Part shown: one piece after another, positions 23,501-38,500 of the stretch
Layout of the letters: every line of letters starts with the position of its first letter
Numbering within the stretch: the stretch's first letter is position 1
DNA from: Dipylidium caninum
Lineage: Eukaryota > Platyhelminthes > Cestoda > Cyclophyllidea > Dipylidiidae
Direction of reading: 5' to 3'
NCBI GenBank assembly: GCA_017562135.1
Contig: QEYB01000266.1
Coordinates: 868,001 to 932,000, forward strand
Length of the DNA: 64,000 nucleotides
The notes under the pieces: generated by a model
Seen by the model: only the letters and a program-made list of their open reading frames with translations
Database searches by the model: none
What the model was told of the DNA's origin: nothing
Program-made: the position numbers and the translations under genes

Positions 23501-26500
23501 TGGCGGGAACGAACCTCATCGCCCTTGCAGCAACAAGGTAAGCGAGTTCGCCGGTGTAGGCCCCCGCCGACTCGCCTGCAAGGAGGTGGCCGAAGAGCAG
23601 TTCAGCGACGACATGGACAGGATAGGTGTCGGGGTGGACGAGGGGGCCCAGCGCGGACCACCACCAGGCCTCCTGAGTGCCCGCGCCCAGAGGGTGCAGC
23701 GAGGGCGGTGGAGGACCCATCAACTGACACACGAGGGGTCCGATGATCTGTGCTGTCACGGCGTTGCGCGGAATCGTGTTCAACAAGTGGATCAACAGCA
23801 TTTCCTGGGCCTGACTGGCCAACAGGGCTCCACTGGTGGATGGGAGACTTCGTTGTTGGCAGAGCACCAGTATTCCCACCTAAAATATTGACAAAAGGCT
23901 TAGTCCGTACTAGGAAGGCCCGAGTCTCTAAATGGACTCGGAGTAAACACTGGGTGGGCGTCAATATGGCCAGCTAAGCTGTGATAGTCCACGCGACTCT
24001 CCAGGCGTTCGGGTGCACCCTTGAAAGTGTCAACGATGCCACAAGCTCCGGAACCGCGTATATTCCCGCGAAAGGCTTCAAGTAAACTAGGATGGAGCAA
24101 TTTTGGACAGCAACTGCAGTCGCTCGTGGATGCGTACTTGAGAGAACGTCCCGGACGTGGCATCCCCAACCCACCGCGTCCGAATATGGATAATCGACGA
24201 GCGATTCAGGTTGAGGCCACCCTGAACAGTGATCGAGTGAGGGAAGTTGACGTGGCTGTCCATTGGGGAATACCACATCAACGGTGGCAGCAAGCCTCCG
24301 TACAATGAGACGGTCGCACATTTTATGGCTGATTGGCGGGCTCAACCGCGGTGGAGGTAGCGCATTCCGGGGCGCCGAGAGATTGATGTGACCTTTAGCC
24401 ACCGGAAGGATTTTATGTATGGCGGAATCCCGAAAGCTCCGTTTTGGTTGGAACATCGACAGAGGCCGTATTCATTTCCTCCACTGCGAGAACCGCCACC
24501 CTGGCGCCAGTCTCACATGAAACCACTCGAAGCGAGGGCGTAGAGTTCAAAAGACAGACCAACGCCCCGACGAGTGTTGCCAGGCGGTGTTAGGAGATAA
24601 TTGAGTTTGCAGTCTCTGTGACTAGAGAAGCCTGAATTTCATACTCACACCCGACCACCATCGGAGGCGATCTGGTGGGTCCTTCTTAATCTCCTCTTCT
24701 CTCACTTAACCTCACCTCACCTCACCAATGCCATTTTCGAGTGAATTCTCGGGAAAAAGGGGTTGAGGGCAACCACTGGCGCCACCATCGTCCACCCCTT
24801 TCCAGCCACCGGCGCTGCCAGCGTCGACGAAGTGACCTGCCAGTGGCCGACCAGGCGGCTGGTCTCGATGCTATTTAGTTAATCGGCATACATCAAGTTG
24901 CCCGGAATTCTCCCCTACATAGAAGCATCGCCTAAAGGGCCAGTGTGGGGTGCTACCAGAGAAAAAGCACCGCCGAAGTAATATTTCATATGCCAACCAC
25001 GAATGAGAGGCAGGAAGAGAACCGCTAAAGAGGATTTTCGTGAGTGTAGAGAGAAGGCAGCAAAAGAATGACGAAATCACAGCACCACTAACTAAAAATT
25101 CAACATTTTCTATGCAGGAGAGTGTTTTTTTACTGCCTAAAAGGTGTACTGGGCAGGTAGATGGCCTACTTTCGCGTCACGGAGTCGGGATGAGTTCGGC
25201 CGCGCCGTCGAGTTTGTCGTTAGTCTTACGCTCATGCCCAGCACAAACGGTGTCCACCGTAGTCGGGTGGATCGAGCGCCGGCGACACCATTCGGAAGAG
25301 AGAAGTGTGTTGGTGGCGGAGCTTTTGCCGCCAAATTGTGTCAAACCCGTGTGCACACGTGTGAGCAGCACTGACGCCAACGCGATGAACGCCAACAAGA
25401 GCGTCCGATGCGAGTTCATCGGGTGTCAATTTGCAGGCCGGTCGCATGTTCGTCTCCCTGCCAAAGGCGCTTCTTCGCGCCTGCTCTGCATGTTGTTCAG
25501 TCCGAACGAGTCCAATTGGCCTAGGGCCCTCTGCCCCCGAGCATTTCTGATCGCGGGCAGTAAGTGGCACGGGTCCCAGAGACGAGCCTTGGATTGTGCA
25601 ATTTTCCGACCTAATCCAAGTCTGGAGGATTATAGGACGCGCTTCTTTAGGGACCGTGGTTCCTGTCCCAAATTCATCTATGAGGGAGGCATCGCAAGGG
25701 GGAGGAGACTCGTGCTCTCCCCGAACCCGTCCGGTGGCAGGAGGCGGCGAAATGCGGCAATTTTACGTGGTTTCTGGAGGAAAACAATTTTGTTAATACG
25801 CTAGGGCATTGGGGAGGCGGCCACTCCTCCGACGGACAACCCCCCAACTGCTGAGGGAAGGATGGCGCTCTGTAATTTGTCAAAAGGGTGACTGCGTTAG
25901 TAGGGACCTACCGGTCCAAGGAAGCGTGAGACTGTATTGAGATGATGAAGCTGATAAGGCATAGAAAAAAGGGGAAGTGAGGAGTTGACAATGCCCCGAG
26001 ATGAATGGCTCACTCGAGAACACGAATGTTTTGGTGATTGTCCCTGGGGCCAGTCATGGTAAAAAAAATTTGTGGAGGCGTGAGTGACTGACTGAGTTGC
26101 AGTCGGCTGCACTGGCACAGCCCGCGGAGCTGCTGGTGCGTCTAATTTACAGCGTCCCGTGGGGACATTGAGTCGGGCCTCGAGGCCCGCTGTCTGATTG
26201 GTTGTCTCCGCCCGAGAACTGGAGGCAGCGCTGGACACTTTTCCTTCGTTTCATTGGTCTGCGCCGCGAAAATGTCATCCCACATGTGACGGGAGGAAGG
26301 ACGTGTCAGAGTATTCTCTTCCACAACCAAGTGTCCCGCCGCAGACCGAAACTACGGAAGAGGTCCGAGGTCATTGGCGGAAGAGCTAAGACGCTTCTCT
26401 CAATGATATTGAACGAAGCTTAGATGCTCTGAGGGCCGCATATGCGGAAATAGTGGTGAGGGCGGAAGAAATTCGCTGCTCAAGGAATTATGTTCAGGTG

Positions 26501-29500
26501 CACTGGCTCTGGGGATGTGTCGAAAGAAAATGGAATGAGAAGAGGATGATCAAGGCAAGAAGAAGCAATGCACACACCTACGTGAGTGGCGAGTGAGTGG
26601 AGGGACATGAAATTTATTAGGAAAACGCGATGTTGACTTAATTAAGTAATTTCAGTTTCGTGGGCACCTCAGAATTGCTCCCAAAAGGAATAAAGAGCCG
26701 TTGGAGGTGGAAAAGCTCATTCTGTCCGGGGACCGCACGCGAGCGGGGGAGGGGGACACGGGAGTGCCGTTCGCGGCACCCGTGGTCGTCGCAGGCGAAG
26801 GCGGTCGGCCGCTCGTGTGCAAACGCGAGGCTGCCACCGAGTCCTCAGCGGGCGGGCGGACGTGCCCCGGTGGCGAGGGCGAAAATTTCGCTACACTTGA
26901 AGGCGGCTTTGTCATGCAGGGAGCGGAGGAGTCCACAAAACCCAACTGCAGTGGACTACCGCGCCTTAGCTCGACTGCTGCGTAGTTAAACACACAGTCC
27001 TGCTGACGCCCCCTCCCGCATGTCTCCGAACAAAACAACCCCCAGGGGGCGCGGCTGTCCAAATTAGGCTGGTTTGCCAACATTATGCCCGAGGCGGACG
27101 GAAGTCCCGGCTCAGTCCACCGCTTTCGCAGACTGTGCCATTGAGAGACCCAAGAGGGGTTGACTCTGCTTTCTCCGTCGTCTCTAATTGCTACTACAAC
27201 TCATTTACAAAGAAAATCGCACCTCACTTGACCAACGAAGTTGGCCATCTCCAATTTTGGGCAGCCCCTTCTCACCGGTCCCATTCCTTCCATATTCACC
27301 CACCTTGCAATGGACTGGAGGGAAAAAATTTAGTCAAATCTACTATCCCCTTTCCCTTATCCAGCGGTTTCTCGAATGACTTGGTCGCCCTTCAAGTTTC
27401 AGATTCCGCCGAAGGTTGAAGGGAAGAAATCGTTATGACTGTCCGAGGGGAAAAAAACGGATCTCGGTTGAGACTAGTCATTCCAGCATAAACAAGAGTA
27501 CGTGCACGCCCCGAGGAGGCGTGTTGAGGCGACGTTGGCGATTCATGCGATGAATCTAGCGCTTCTCGCGACTCTCGCCCCGGGGAATTAGATTCACGGC
27601 AAACGGGCGGGCTGAGTGGGTAGCCGTCATCAGTCCAGTCATCCAGCGGGCCGCCTGCGCCGCTTCAGTGCGGCTTGCTGCCTCCTCTCGCCTCCTCGCC
27701 CTCCCTCTCCTCGTCTCCCTTCCCCAAAATTGTTACACCCAAACGCACAAGTGATGGAGAGAGAACTGACTGTTAATAAATAGACTACCGTGACTCACAA
27801 AGCAGCAGCGACAGCAGAGATGCTATCACCGCTAACAGAGGCGGTGCTCCACTCCACCCAGGAAGAAGACATCCAGCCGCCTCCGGCCCCTTTTCCCATA
27901 CTCCTTTTCCTCACCACCGCCCTCCCCCCCGTCAACGACTACCCCCACCACCTCAACGCCACCATTCCAACTCGTCAACCGGTACACTCATGCACCAACA
28001 CGCGGGACAAGGGACTTCTTAATTGCGGTCCTGATGGCGCTAGTCGCTTCTGGCGCATTTTCGAGGGAAGAAGGAAGAAATGCCACCGGTTTTCAGAGTA
28101 AGATTAACTGACCTTCAGAGCGAGATGAATATACTCGCTCGGCGAGAGACCGCCTCTGGACGGGTCCTGAAGTTTGCGAGAGGCTGCTTCGAGGAGGCAC
28201 TCGACCAAACTGATGATGGGCCTCCCAGGCAGTCCTAACCAGCCATACTCGTGGAAGGGACAGTCCAGGGAGACTTCCGAGGAGCAGAAAAGGTATTGCG
28301 AGGGGTCTGAGCGCTGGGCGATCCGTTGCCAGGGCGAAAACCGGTAGCGATTCGGCTGGTAGTGGTAATGGTGGTTGTAAGGAAAGACGCAGAGGGCGGA
28401 GGACGTCGACGGCGGGGAGAAGTGGAAGAAGGCGGTGGAGGAGGGGCCGCCACCGGCCGAAGTAGATGGGTAATTCGGCGGAAAGAAAGTACGCTGCTGG
28501 GACGGAGAGAAGTGTTGGGGCGGCGGTGGAGGCGGGCTTTTGAAACATCCGCGTGACTGACTTCCGTTGCCACCCGGAGTGATTATGCTCAGAGATGAAT
28601 TGAGCCCGTTGGCCTTGTCTGCAGAAGGGGAACAGGAGAATAATGCACAATGAAATCACAAAGTTTATGACATCACTACTCCACCCTGCAGCATTCAAGG
28701 AAAGTGAGCTACATGTGGATGGGGAGAAGGACTCGGTTCCTCCCACCCTTCACGAAGTCCATTTGGGAGAGTCGGTAAGGTGAGATTTGAATTCCTCTGT
28801 TGCAGAAACAAACGAAAACAAGTGAGGACTCTTTGACTGTCGAAGCAGATCTTATTTTGGCACCTCGATGCGAGAATCTGGGGTGAGCATTCACGAATGT
28901 GTCCGGGCTAGGGACCTCCACTCCTTATCGCGGTCTCTGCACGACTTGGTGAGGGAAAACCTACAAAACAGACCACTGACTCGGGCTGCAGTGGTGTTGT
29001 CAGAACACCGAGGACGGCGAGGAGGGACACAAACGGGGTGCTGTGTTTGTTCAAAGGTTGACGGATGCCATGGTCCGCTTGGAGGTGAGAAGAGGGGGAA
29101 GAGCATGTCGATGCGGTTCACGAAGACGGAGTGCTTAGTTCCACACGAGAGCCGTTGGCCGTGGGAAGGGCAGGTGTTCGGCGCACTACGTGCTGCGCGA
29201 CGAAAGTACCTTCTCGAATTTCGTCCCCATGGCGGAAGGAGAGGAGGTGGGGCTCATTTCAGTCGGAAACGGGCACGCCTTGTGGGCTGTAGGATCTCAA
29301 GGAATTGGAACAGTGGCCTGTGGCCGAATTTAATTGCACTTCAAATACAATCACGCTTTATTTCGTGACTTTTTCGTGTTTTTAAGGTAAACATTCACTA
29401 CAATTGGATGGCGCCGAACCGATGTTCTATTCAGAGGTCTCAGGCAAAAGAGCAAAACGAGGAGCTCCGCCCAAGGGCGCGCTGATGTACTGCGTGGAAT

Positions 29501-32500
29501 ACGAAGGCCAGGAACTTCAAATAACGGCGTACGTGGAGTTGTCCCCTCACGAGACAAGGCGGCTACTTAATGTAGCCAACGGGGCGAACGGGACTGAAGC
29601 GCTCCCCCGGCGTGATGGAAGTCGGTGCTCGCATAGACACTTGGACTCGCAAGATGGCGTGTAATTCGAGCGCCTTGACGCGGAGCCCATTTTCTAGTGT
29701 CTCCCCTGAAAGCACTTGCGCACACGTCTAAGTAGGATGGTCGCTGCTGGACCATGGTTGCTTTCGAAGCCCGTCATGTCAATGCCCCTTCGCAGGAAGC
29801 CTCCGAGCGGCTCTTGGATGTTGGCACGACAGAACAAGGGAGGCGGGAGTGACGAAACCCTCGCTCGCACCCCCAGCGTCTATGTGCATTGGAATGCGGT
29901 TGTGAACAACGAGCCTAGCGAATGCGCCGCGGCTGAGGAAAGACAATCTCCCATTCTATCCGGACCAGAGGTTCACTTCGGTTTAGAAAGATCTCCAAAA
30001 TGTGGGAAAGTTGCCCGCAAGAGTGGATTAGAGAAATCCGGGGAAGGGTAAATTTAGTAGTTTGCAGGGTTGCTAGGAAAGTAGGAGCGCACGACCATCA
30101 GGTCACCTCTGCTCCGCGCAGTCGCTGCTCCCAAGACGCCTTGAGGAGACGCATTCATACCAGCGGCCTGATTCACTCGTTCGTCCATTCCTCCATTCAT
30201 CCACTCAGACTGAAATAGTCACACGGGTAGATGCCACCTTTCGGCCGTTAATGCGTTTCTGTCTGCGTGCGATACGATCAGCAACAAGTGCAGCGCAACA
30301 CCGATTGTTTTCTGCCCTTATCAGTTGATCATTTGTGTGGAAAAAAGTGCGCAGATGCTGCGGGGGTTGGGACGGCCGCCACTCGCCATTTATATTACCT
30401 CTCCGCAGTGGACAGTGTCCCTGGCGCTGCTCCTCACCGCCGCCACCACGGCGCGGAGGGATCGGGGCCTCCCGCCACAGCCTGTCTTGGAACGACCGAG
30501 CCTCCCTCCTCCAGACAGACGCCGTAACAGCCGAGCCGAGGCTAAGGTCACAAGTAGCCTACTTTCTCGCTTCTTGGGCCGCAGTCACCCAGCACATCGC
30601 CGGGAAGAAGTAGGAGATCTCAAAAACACGACCTAACCTGGCGAAGGAGCCTGAATACTAATGAGATGATAAGGAAGGGAACTAAATGAATCTCCACTGA
30701 AGGACTGTCGGATGATCAAAAACGGTAAAGCGGGAGCAAAATCATTCGGTCCAGATTGTTTTCGTGTGGAAATCCCTGTCCCTCCCTTACTATTGCTACT
30801 CTGTGCCGGAGGAAATTTGGATAGAAGAGTAGACGTACTTGATCCGCCTGAGGTGGTTCGCATAAAACCCGGTGTCGGTGGAGGCACCGGAGGCGTCGGC
30901 GAGCAGGGACCAGAGGACATGCTGGCCTGCATGCTGCCCCGGTGGGAGACATCCTCGAGACACGCCAGTAGGGCGTTTGCGAGTGTTACCGCTAGTCGCG
31001 TGGCCGCGTCCCCAAAACCCATCACATGTAATGCAGAGGCACGCAAGCAGGCCGTGATGAAGTCCTCCTCTGCGCCCCACGCCCTTCCAATCACCAGGGA
31101 GACGCCGCAGAAGGGGCACATGCATTGGTGCGAATCAGCGGGCAGAGTGCGGACCAGCTCGGAGAGCGCATTGCGTGGGATCGAGGGGAAATCCTCTGAG
31201 ACCTCGAGTGGCAGGGCGCTGACATCCAGAGCCAGTTGGAAGACGGACGTGGGCTCTCGCCTATTGCGATTTGTGTTGGAAACTTCATTGGCGCCCGGCA
31301 AGTTGTTCGAAAGTGACGAGGAGGGGACAAAGTAGATTTCATCACGCGGCGCATGGGGCGAGGAGGACCAAGTGAGGAGCCGCTGACGCCAACTGTCGCG
31401 AGTGGTGGATGAGAACCCGGGAGCCAAGAGGAGGCAGGTCCATAGACGTGCCACTTCCTCCCACAGCGGGACCGTCCAGATAGGCGGCGGCTGGTTGGTG
31501 TTGACTCCACCTCCGTGCGGACGATTTTGACCGTCCTGTGTTTCAGGGTCTTCCAGACTCTCATCAAAATCACCCGCGTATGGATCCCACATTCCACGAT
31601 CTCCGAGACTCAGGCCGCGAACGCTTCTTCGTGATTTAAGGACCTATGAAAAGTGAAAACAGCCGTTAACCCAAATCTCTCTTCTGCCCAGTTATGCGTC
31701 CCAAAGCTTCCTCCTGATATCCCATGAATACTGCATTTCCGCAGGCTTATCGAGCGTCTGAGAAGTTTAAGCATCTTCCAGAAGTCGGAGTGATGAAGAG
31801 AAAGACACTTGACGAGGGTGAAGGCGGCGAAGGAAGAGGAAGCAGTGTGTTGGAGAGAGTTGTGGGTGGTAAGCAGGACAGAGCGGAATCGCTCGTGGAC
31901 CCGGGACACCAAGCAGCCCGGCAGTCCCGAGGCGGGGTGATCGAAGCTCCAGGTACCAGGCGGTGCAGGAAGCAAGAAACAATAAGGAGGCCTTCGAAAG
32001 AAGCGAAAGCACACCCACGAAAATAGGAAAGTGAGCGAGGAGGAGAGAAAAGGTTCCTTCTTGCTAGAGCTTGGACATATCAAAGGTGAACAGCAGTAGA
32101 GGTGACATTTAGTGTAAGATAAAAAGCCCATAGGCTTAGCGCTTCACCATAGGGTTAAATGTTATTACGAAGCCTGGGCCTCCGAAAAGGTCGTCCAGAC
32201 GGTGAAGGTTCACAGAGCCCTGCCTATGACCCTCAAATGGCATCAAGGATATTTGCTCCCTGTCCGTCCGGCGCCGAGTCACGGAGCAACTCGGTACACT
32301 CCTCTGCCCCTGCGCAAGCACGGCCGCGGCGCTTCAAGGCGGTCTCAGCCCGGATCCAACAACGAGGAGGGCTCGACGTCGGCCATGCACACCTCCTGCA
32401 TCCTCAAGACTGTTTTGGTGCTCAATGCATCACTCAATTCACGGATAAGGATTTCTTTCACCTCGGGCTTCAATGAGAAGGAAGGATGGGATCGGGGATC

Positions 32501-35500
32501 AAGTCGGGAGGGAAGGCATCGAATGATGGGTAATAGGTGCATCGGAAAAAGTTTCTCATCGACCTTCACGCAAGTGTCTGTAGCCCAAAGTCGTACTTGA
32601 AAGTGGTTGGCAGTCTGCCTTGCCCCATGCACTGCCACCACCTCTCTCCAGAGAATGCGAGATTTTCACGGGACGACTGCTGCTGCGAAGGGTACTGCCT
32701 TCCCCTGGACTAAAAGCCCCAGACCATTCTCCTGTACCTCGTCGGTTCCGCGTCTTACTGACAAAAACAACTGCATGATCCCAATTTTTTGCAGGGGAAG
32801 GACTTTCCCACTTTCCTCCTCTTCTGATGCCCTGGCCCGACTACCTTGGTTGGATAAGGGGTTAACCTGACACCAAGAAGTGCTCTATGCTCATAAGCCT
32901 GGTGGCAACGCCTCTACTAATCTGCCCCGTATTCTCGTCTCCCAGCGGGAACTGCTCGACAGCGTCTGTGACCGACGAACAACGCCTCAGATAGGAGAAG
33001 CTTCAGTTACGGAAAGAAGAAGAGCAACATCAACAGTAACGGCAACAAAAAGCTCTCAAGCCGATTTAGCCCTTTGTTCTTTGCAAGGACATCGTTAGAT
33101 AAGTTGGAACTGCCTGCTCAAAAGCTAAGCGGGGTTGTCAATGGTGACGATTGTGATGGCAAAGGGAAGACATGAGTCACCAGGCCATTTCGTGAAAAAT
33201 TGTCTGCTTGTTGTCTTCTCCCCGCCGTCTGCCACACCGTCCACAGCGCCTACTCGCGGTGGACGTGGGCGCTTCTTCCTGCCACTGATGCTCTCCTCGG
33301 CCCAACCTTGGCCAGCCGCCGTGGGGCACAATAAACGCAGGGAAAGTCACCCCATCTGGGGAGCCCAACACCTGCACGATGGCGAAGAGCCGGTGGCTAG
33401 TGGGATGTGTTCGATGATCTAGGAAAGCGGCGGAAAATGCGCCTCCATCTCTTTTCTGCTCCTCGCAGCACATCCTACTAACCAACACATGAGGACGCAG
33501 AGGCTGGTGGTGAGAGGACGCTTTGCTAAACAACAGTAAATAATACTTTCCAGCAATGCCGCGTCCCATCCGGTCGTGCCACTGGAGTGAAGGGTAACAG
33601 CCAAGCCCATAAATAAAAGTGTATTTCCTCGCTTCATCAGCCCAGTCTAAGTTGTTAATACTGCACACGATGCGTAACAGCTGTTTTTCGGGAAATACTC
33701 ACAAAAAGCGCTGAGAGTGCGGAAGAGAGAGGGAGAGGGAGAGAGAGTGGGAGAGGCATAAACACAGCTCCCGAACGGCTCTACGATCGGGAGTTATGTG
33801 GGGTGCATGTCTGGGCACGAAGTGCCCCACTCTGCCGCTAAGGCTGCAATTGCTTAAGGAAACACAGAAGAGCCCACACGACCAAGACTAATTGTGAGTG
33901 TAGGGAGGCAGGTGGTTTCGCGCCAACGTCGTGGCTGACAGAAACTCCGTCTGCAATAAGGAAGGCGTCAGGACTGACAGGGCTAAGACGGTGAGTGACA
34001 GGCGCCGAGTGGCAGTGAGTGACTGTTTAATGCAATTAGAACCCAAATTTTGGAATCCTAAGCCCTCTCAAGACCGCCTTCGGGCTGCTTCCAAAATGCC
34101 TCCAGACGAGCCCGTCAGGCAGATGTAATGTTTCCACAGTTCATAACACCGCCAGTGGAGCATGCGCTACCGCTTCGCTCCGCTCCACTCAACGCCTGGC
34201 GGGGGGAAGCCACTTTGGTGCAGAAGAGGCAACTACCCCGCAAGCGAGGTAACCGACCACTCTTACGTCCCTGTCCTCCTTCCGCCACGACGCCCGCGAC
34301 ACTCGCCGCAAGGCAAGTGAGTAGCCGGTTGCGGCTACCTCGCGCGCTCTAATGAAATAACGCAATTCATTAGGAGAACCGACTAGGGGACAAAGTGAAT
34401 AAGATCTTGCCTCTGCAGGAGTGCTATTGTCTCTCTTCATTCGATTATCGCTGAGATGGTGTTGGGGGCGACTCACACACACACCCACAGCAACTCATCC
34501 CGATGACAGGCAAAAGCCGCCCTCTTGTCACAAAATAACTTCCTACCATGAGGTTGGCAGAGTTGAGCAGTTCCTCCGTAATTATAGCCAAGAGACGAGG
34601 TCCGTTGGTGTCGCGAGCGGCGAGGAGTTCGTACGTCTTGGCGAACACCATGGCGACTTGGCTTCCGGGCGCTTGGTGCGAGGCCGAACCCGCCACATTC
34701 AGCGGTGTGTAGCCCGAGAGGAGAGTCTGCGCCACAGCGCCGCTGCCCCCGCTCGCGTTCACGGGGTGGTGGTGAGTCGAGTGCGCCGCGTGGTTTGAGG
34801 ATGAAGCAGCCGCGCCGACGGAGGTAGAGGCTGTGTAGCCGAAGGGAGGCAGTTTGGAGCGCAGGAGGTGACGGTAGTTCTCCAGCCAGGTATGGGCAAA
34901 CGACCGATAGGCTGAAGTGAAAACCACGTTTTCTTAAGCTTATGTCCTGGCAGCACGCAGGAAGGTGATCGGAGGAAGGTTTCGGCAAACGCAAAAAAGA
35001 GCGTTTGGAGGCAACTTCCAGGCAACTCGTCCCGAATCCCAACTAACGACAGTAGGAGAACCGAAATAGAACACTTTCACTTTAGCTGTCACCTGCCCTT
35101 AAAGGCGACCGCACGGATTGGGAGTTGATTGCGAGAACCAGCCTAGCCGGGCGAGGATCGGAGAGGCGATGGGAACGCGGAACTGGCGTAGTGAAGAGCA
35201 TAGACGACAACTAAGCGAAGAAGGTCTTTAGGGAACGAGGTGAAGTCGCGATGCCAGTGAAGATGCGGTGAGATGCATAGAATGTTGACAGTTCAAGCTT
35301 GTACACGCTCACCAGCATCTTTACTACTCAGAAGCGATCGGGAAAGCCTCCGCTCTATAGAGGGCGCCAATTTCCTGGTCTGGACGATCCCAATTTGTTG
35401 CAACCGCAAACGAATCGCCCGAAAAACTCATGCAAGAAACAAGAGCAGCGCGCGGTGTGATGATGGCATCACTTCGAATTTGTTGAAAGAATCACCATTC

Positions 35501-38500
35501 AACCTTTCCGCTTTTAGCAGTGCAACTTCCAAGACAATCTACTCACAGTCAGACCTCGTCCCTGCGCGGGTGTATCAGCGCATGGCGACCTGGCGATCGT
35601 AGAATTCACGTAAGAGCAGTTGCTCTTTTAGCCCAGAATGCGCCAGGACGATTGAGGCCGTGACGGACCGACTCCACAGGGATTATGGAATGGACGACAT
35701 TATGATGGTCGCCACTCTTCTCGTTAACATATTCGCCTCCACCTCCCACGCTAATGAGACAGCAAGTGTGAAAAATAGGGGATTTTCGTTTCCACCTAAA
35801 TGCATCTTTCGCTCTTCAACTGGAGGCCTCAAGGAGCAGTGAATGTTTACCGAAATTTCGGGGCTTGAAACCGGCGTCCTCGCTGGTTCCACCCTCGTCT
35901 GAGGCATATCGAGCAGAGAAGCGGTTGAATCGGCAACGATGGAAATCGGAGTGGTCGTTGTTGGTGAAAAGCCTTCCGTAGATGGAGGAAGAAGATGAGG
36001 ATGAAGAGTTGGCGGTGAAGGCGGAGGCAGTCTGCGACGGAGTGACGTCGAATGCGTTGCAGCCGCTGGCTCCGTAGGCAGCCAGAGCGGCCAAGTCCAG
36101 ACGCAGTTGCTCCTGAACCCCACTCTCATCGAAGTACCACGTCGAGGAGACGTTTATGCCACCGCCTGCCGTGGGATCCGGTGCTCCTGTCGAGAACAAC
36201 AAAATCACTTTGCTACTCGAAAAGCGGCCCTGCGCACAGAATTATGGGTGGTTGATCAGAGGGCACTTGACGACTACAAGTAGGCCCTCATGCCAAGTCG
36301 ATCTCCATCGCAGTTGTGAAACACAAGGTCTCAAAGTCACTAAACCAGGTGTAGGAGAAGACAGTGACGACGGTGCAGGCGGCAAACAATGACCCAAGGG
36401 CTGCACTTTATTTCTTCTCCGTGAAGCAACTTTAACCCGTGGTCCTGGGGAGTAAAAGCACCGTGTTGATCGGCCCACGTGCCCGTCGCTCAGAGGTGAC
36501 GGAAAGGGTGAGGTGGCAGAAGTGCATGCATACGCGGTGGGACTGACGGTCGGAAGGCGCCTTCGCAGGACGTAAACGACCTTCAGCGACGATCACTGAC
36601 TGAGACTGTTTAAATTCCCCTGCTTTTAAGCTTCCCTGCGAGGAATGAGTCCAGACTGGGGCGCGGGATACTTCGCAGTGCCTTTTTCGATAGAAGCGCG
36701 GGTATGTTTACAAGCCCATCATAAAGTGGCGCATTGTCATTGTGTGTGGGTGATTTCGTCAAGGCGTCGCTTGGCATAAACTCCTCCTCTCGAAAGGACG
36801 TGTGCCCCGCGCTTGTGACAGTCCCCTCCGTCTCTATTCCTCTCGCCTGCTGGCAGTCAGGGCTTGCGAGGCAGTGCGCCGACCTCTCGCCTCTAGCGGT
36901 CCATTCGAGCCGGGAATGAGGAGTCCCGGGGGCGGGGGAGGCGGCGAAGGAGAGTCAGGACTTGGACGATTCGGGCGTCCAGAGGGAGAAGAGGGGCTCG
37001 TGGTGATAAGGTCCTATGACAGGGTAATTGCGAGACGCACAACATGCAATTGGCGTGTGACGCAAACAGATCCTCCTTCGGCGGGGGCCGATGTCATCGG
37101 CGAGGCTAAGAGCGTGGCAAAATCACTAGGCAAACGCATGGCGACAGTGTCAACTCCCATGCCTTTGGCCATAAAAAAACAGCTGTTACGCATGTCCCGA
37201 GCCCGAACGCGGCCGGTCGTCGGACTCCGGCCCGGAAGTTGACATCTTATTTACAACGCGCGGTCTGGCTCATGTGGGCGTGTTCCGAGTTGAACCACAT
37301 TTCCACCGCAATTCGGTTGAGAGAATTGTACTCGCGTTAACTTGGCAGTGAGTGTGAAAATGCTGACCAGCCTGTGAGAACAAAGTGGTTCACGAAGTGG
37401 TGCTCGGGCTTGTATGAGGACGGCGGGGCTGCCAACACCTGTCCTCCCTCTCAGTTGAGGCGCACGAGATGGGAGAGCTTAGACTCCGCGGCTTCGAGAA
37501 GAATGGGCCTTATCGGCGTGGTGAATCTCGAGGACGGCGAACTTTCCTCCACGAAACGACGCCACCAGCCTATTTGAATCGCGATTACTTCTGCGTGGAG
37601 GCAGCTTGCTGTGTGCGATGCATGCACAGATAAACACGCAGAGAAGAGGAGCACAAGATTCCATACGACCTTTTACCTTGGCTGCCCCTTGAAACTCTCA
37701 ACCTCATACTTTCACCTTACGACGCTTGTTTGTAGGCAGATCTGTCGTCGTCGGTGGAACATTAATTTCACGCCTCATCTACAATTGCGACAGCAGAAGA
37801 GGACCTCGGCGGGCCTCGGTCCCAGTGTGTTTCACACCGCTGCGGGCGTGTGCCACGTCAGATGCATGGCGATGCTTAACAAATGGAAAAAGAACAAGTG
37901 CCCGGTGGTGGGTGGCAGCGGCCATTTAGTCCCAGTCACCGACGAGCAAACTCAAAGGGTTCCAAGCTTCCATACTGTGAGGAGAAATGCGATACACGCG
38001 AGTTTAAAACCAGGCCCGGGGAGCGGTAACCACAGCGCCAGTGGTCGTTAAAATTCCAACTCGAGAGGCGATTCAGATTCGCAAAATACGTTTATTTTGG
38101 TTCGCACTCATGTCATCCCCTTCGGGACGAGGGGCGAGGGTGGGAAATTCCTCCGCCGCCGCCTCCCCTCATTAAAGTACAAGGAGGCGCAGCACGGCGT
38201 TGTCGAGAGTGCGGCTGGCTCCCGTGGAACCACGGTGCCTTTCAGACAGTCCTGGCGTTTCTTCTGCAGCCGCCGTTGTAAATGGGTCTTCTCGCCACTG
38301 TAAAAAAATGTGCTTTCAGCGTAGACACACTGAAAAACAACACATAAAACACCGCCTGCAAGTCGTTCACTGACAGTCATCCTCCTGGCAAGCGGGCAGA
38401 GCGTCATGACGGTTCTCCCCCAACGAGCATGGTGCCGGAACTGGAATGGCAAGTCGAGCATCAAGTTCCACAAGCTTGAACCGTCGCATGGTATGTTCTC

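Noticed and set aside
26652..27083. Ser/Pro-rich minus-strand frame in ZSWIM intron 8
   Set aside because: Exons 8 and 9 join directly in phase with continuous alignment (HLALK to VGILVLCQQR). Good splice sites were not found on both sides.
28093..28746. 217-codon minus-strand frame over ZSWIM exon 8
   Set aside because: It is a shadow: the conserved protein lies in the third frame, which alone fits the phases of exons 7 and 9.
32345..32641. Minus-strand open frame that looked like an additional ZSWIM exon
   Set aside because: Exons 6 and 7 join in phase 0 and align continuously with the family, leaving no gap to fill; the frame has no recognisable domain.
37611..38051. 146-codon plus-strand frame in ZSWIM intron 4
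   Set aside because: No recognisable motif; similar-length frames are common throughout this GC-rich intron on both strands.
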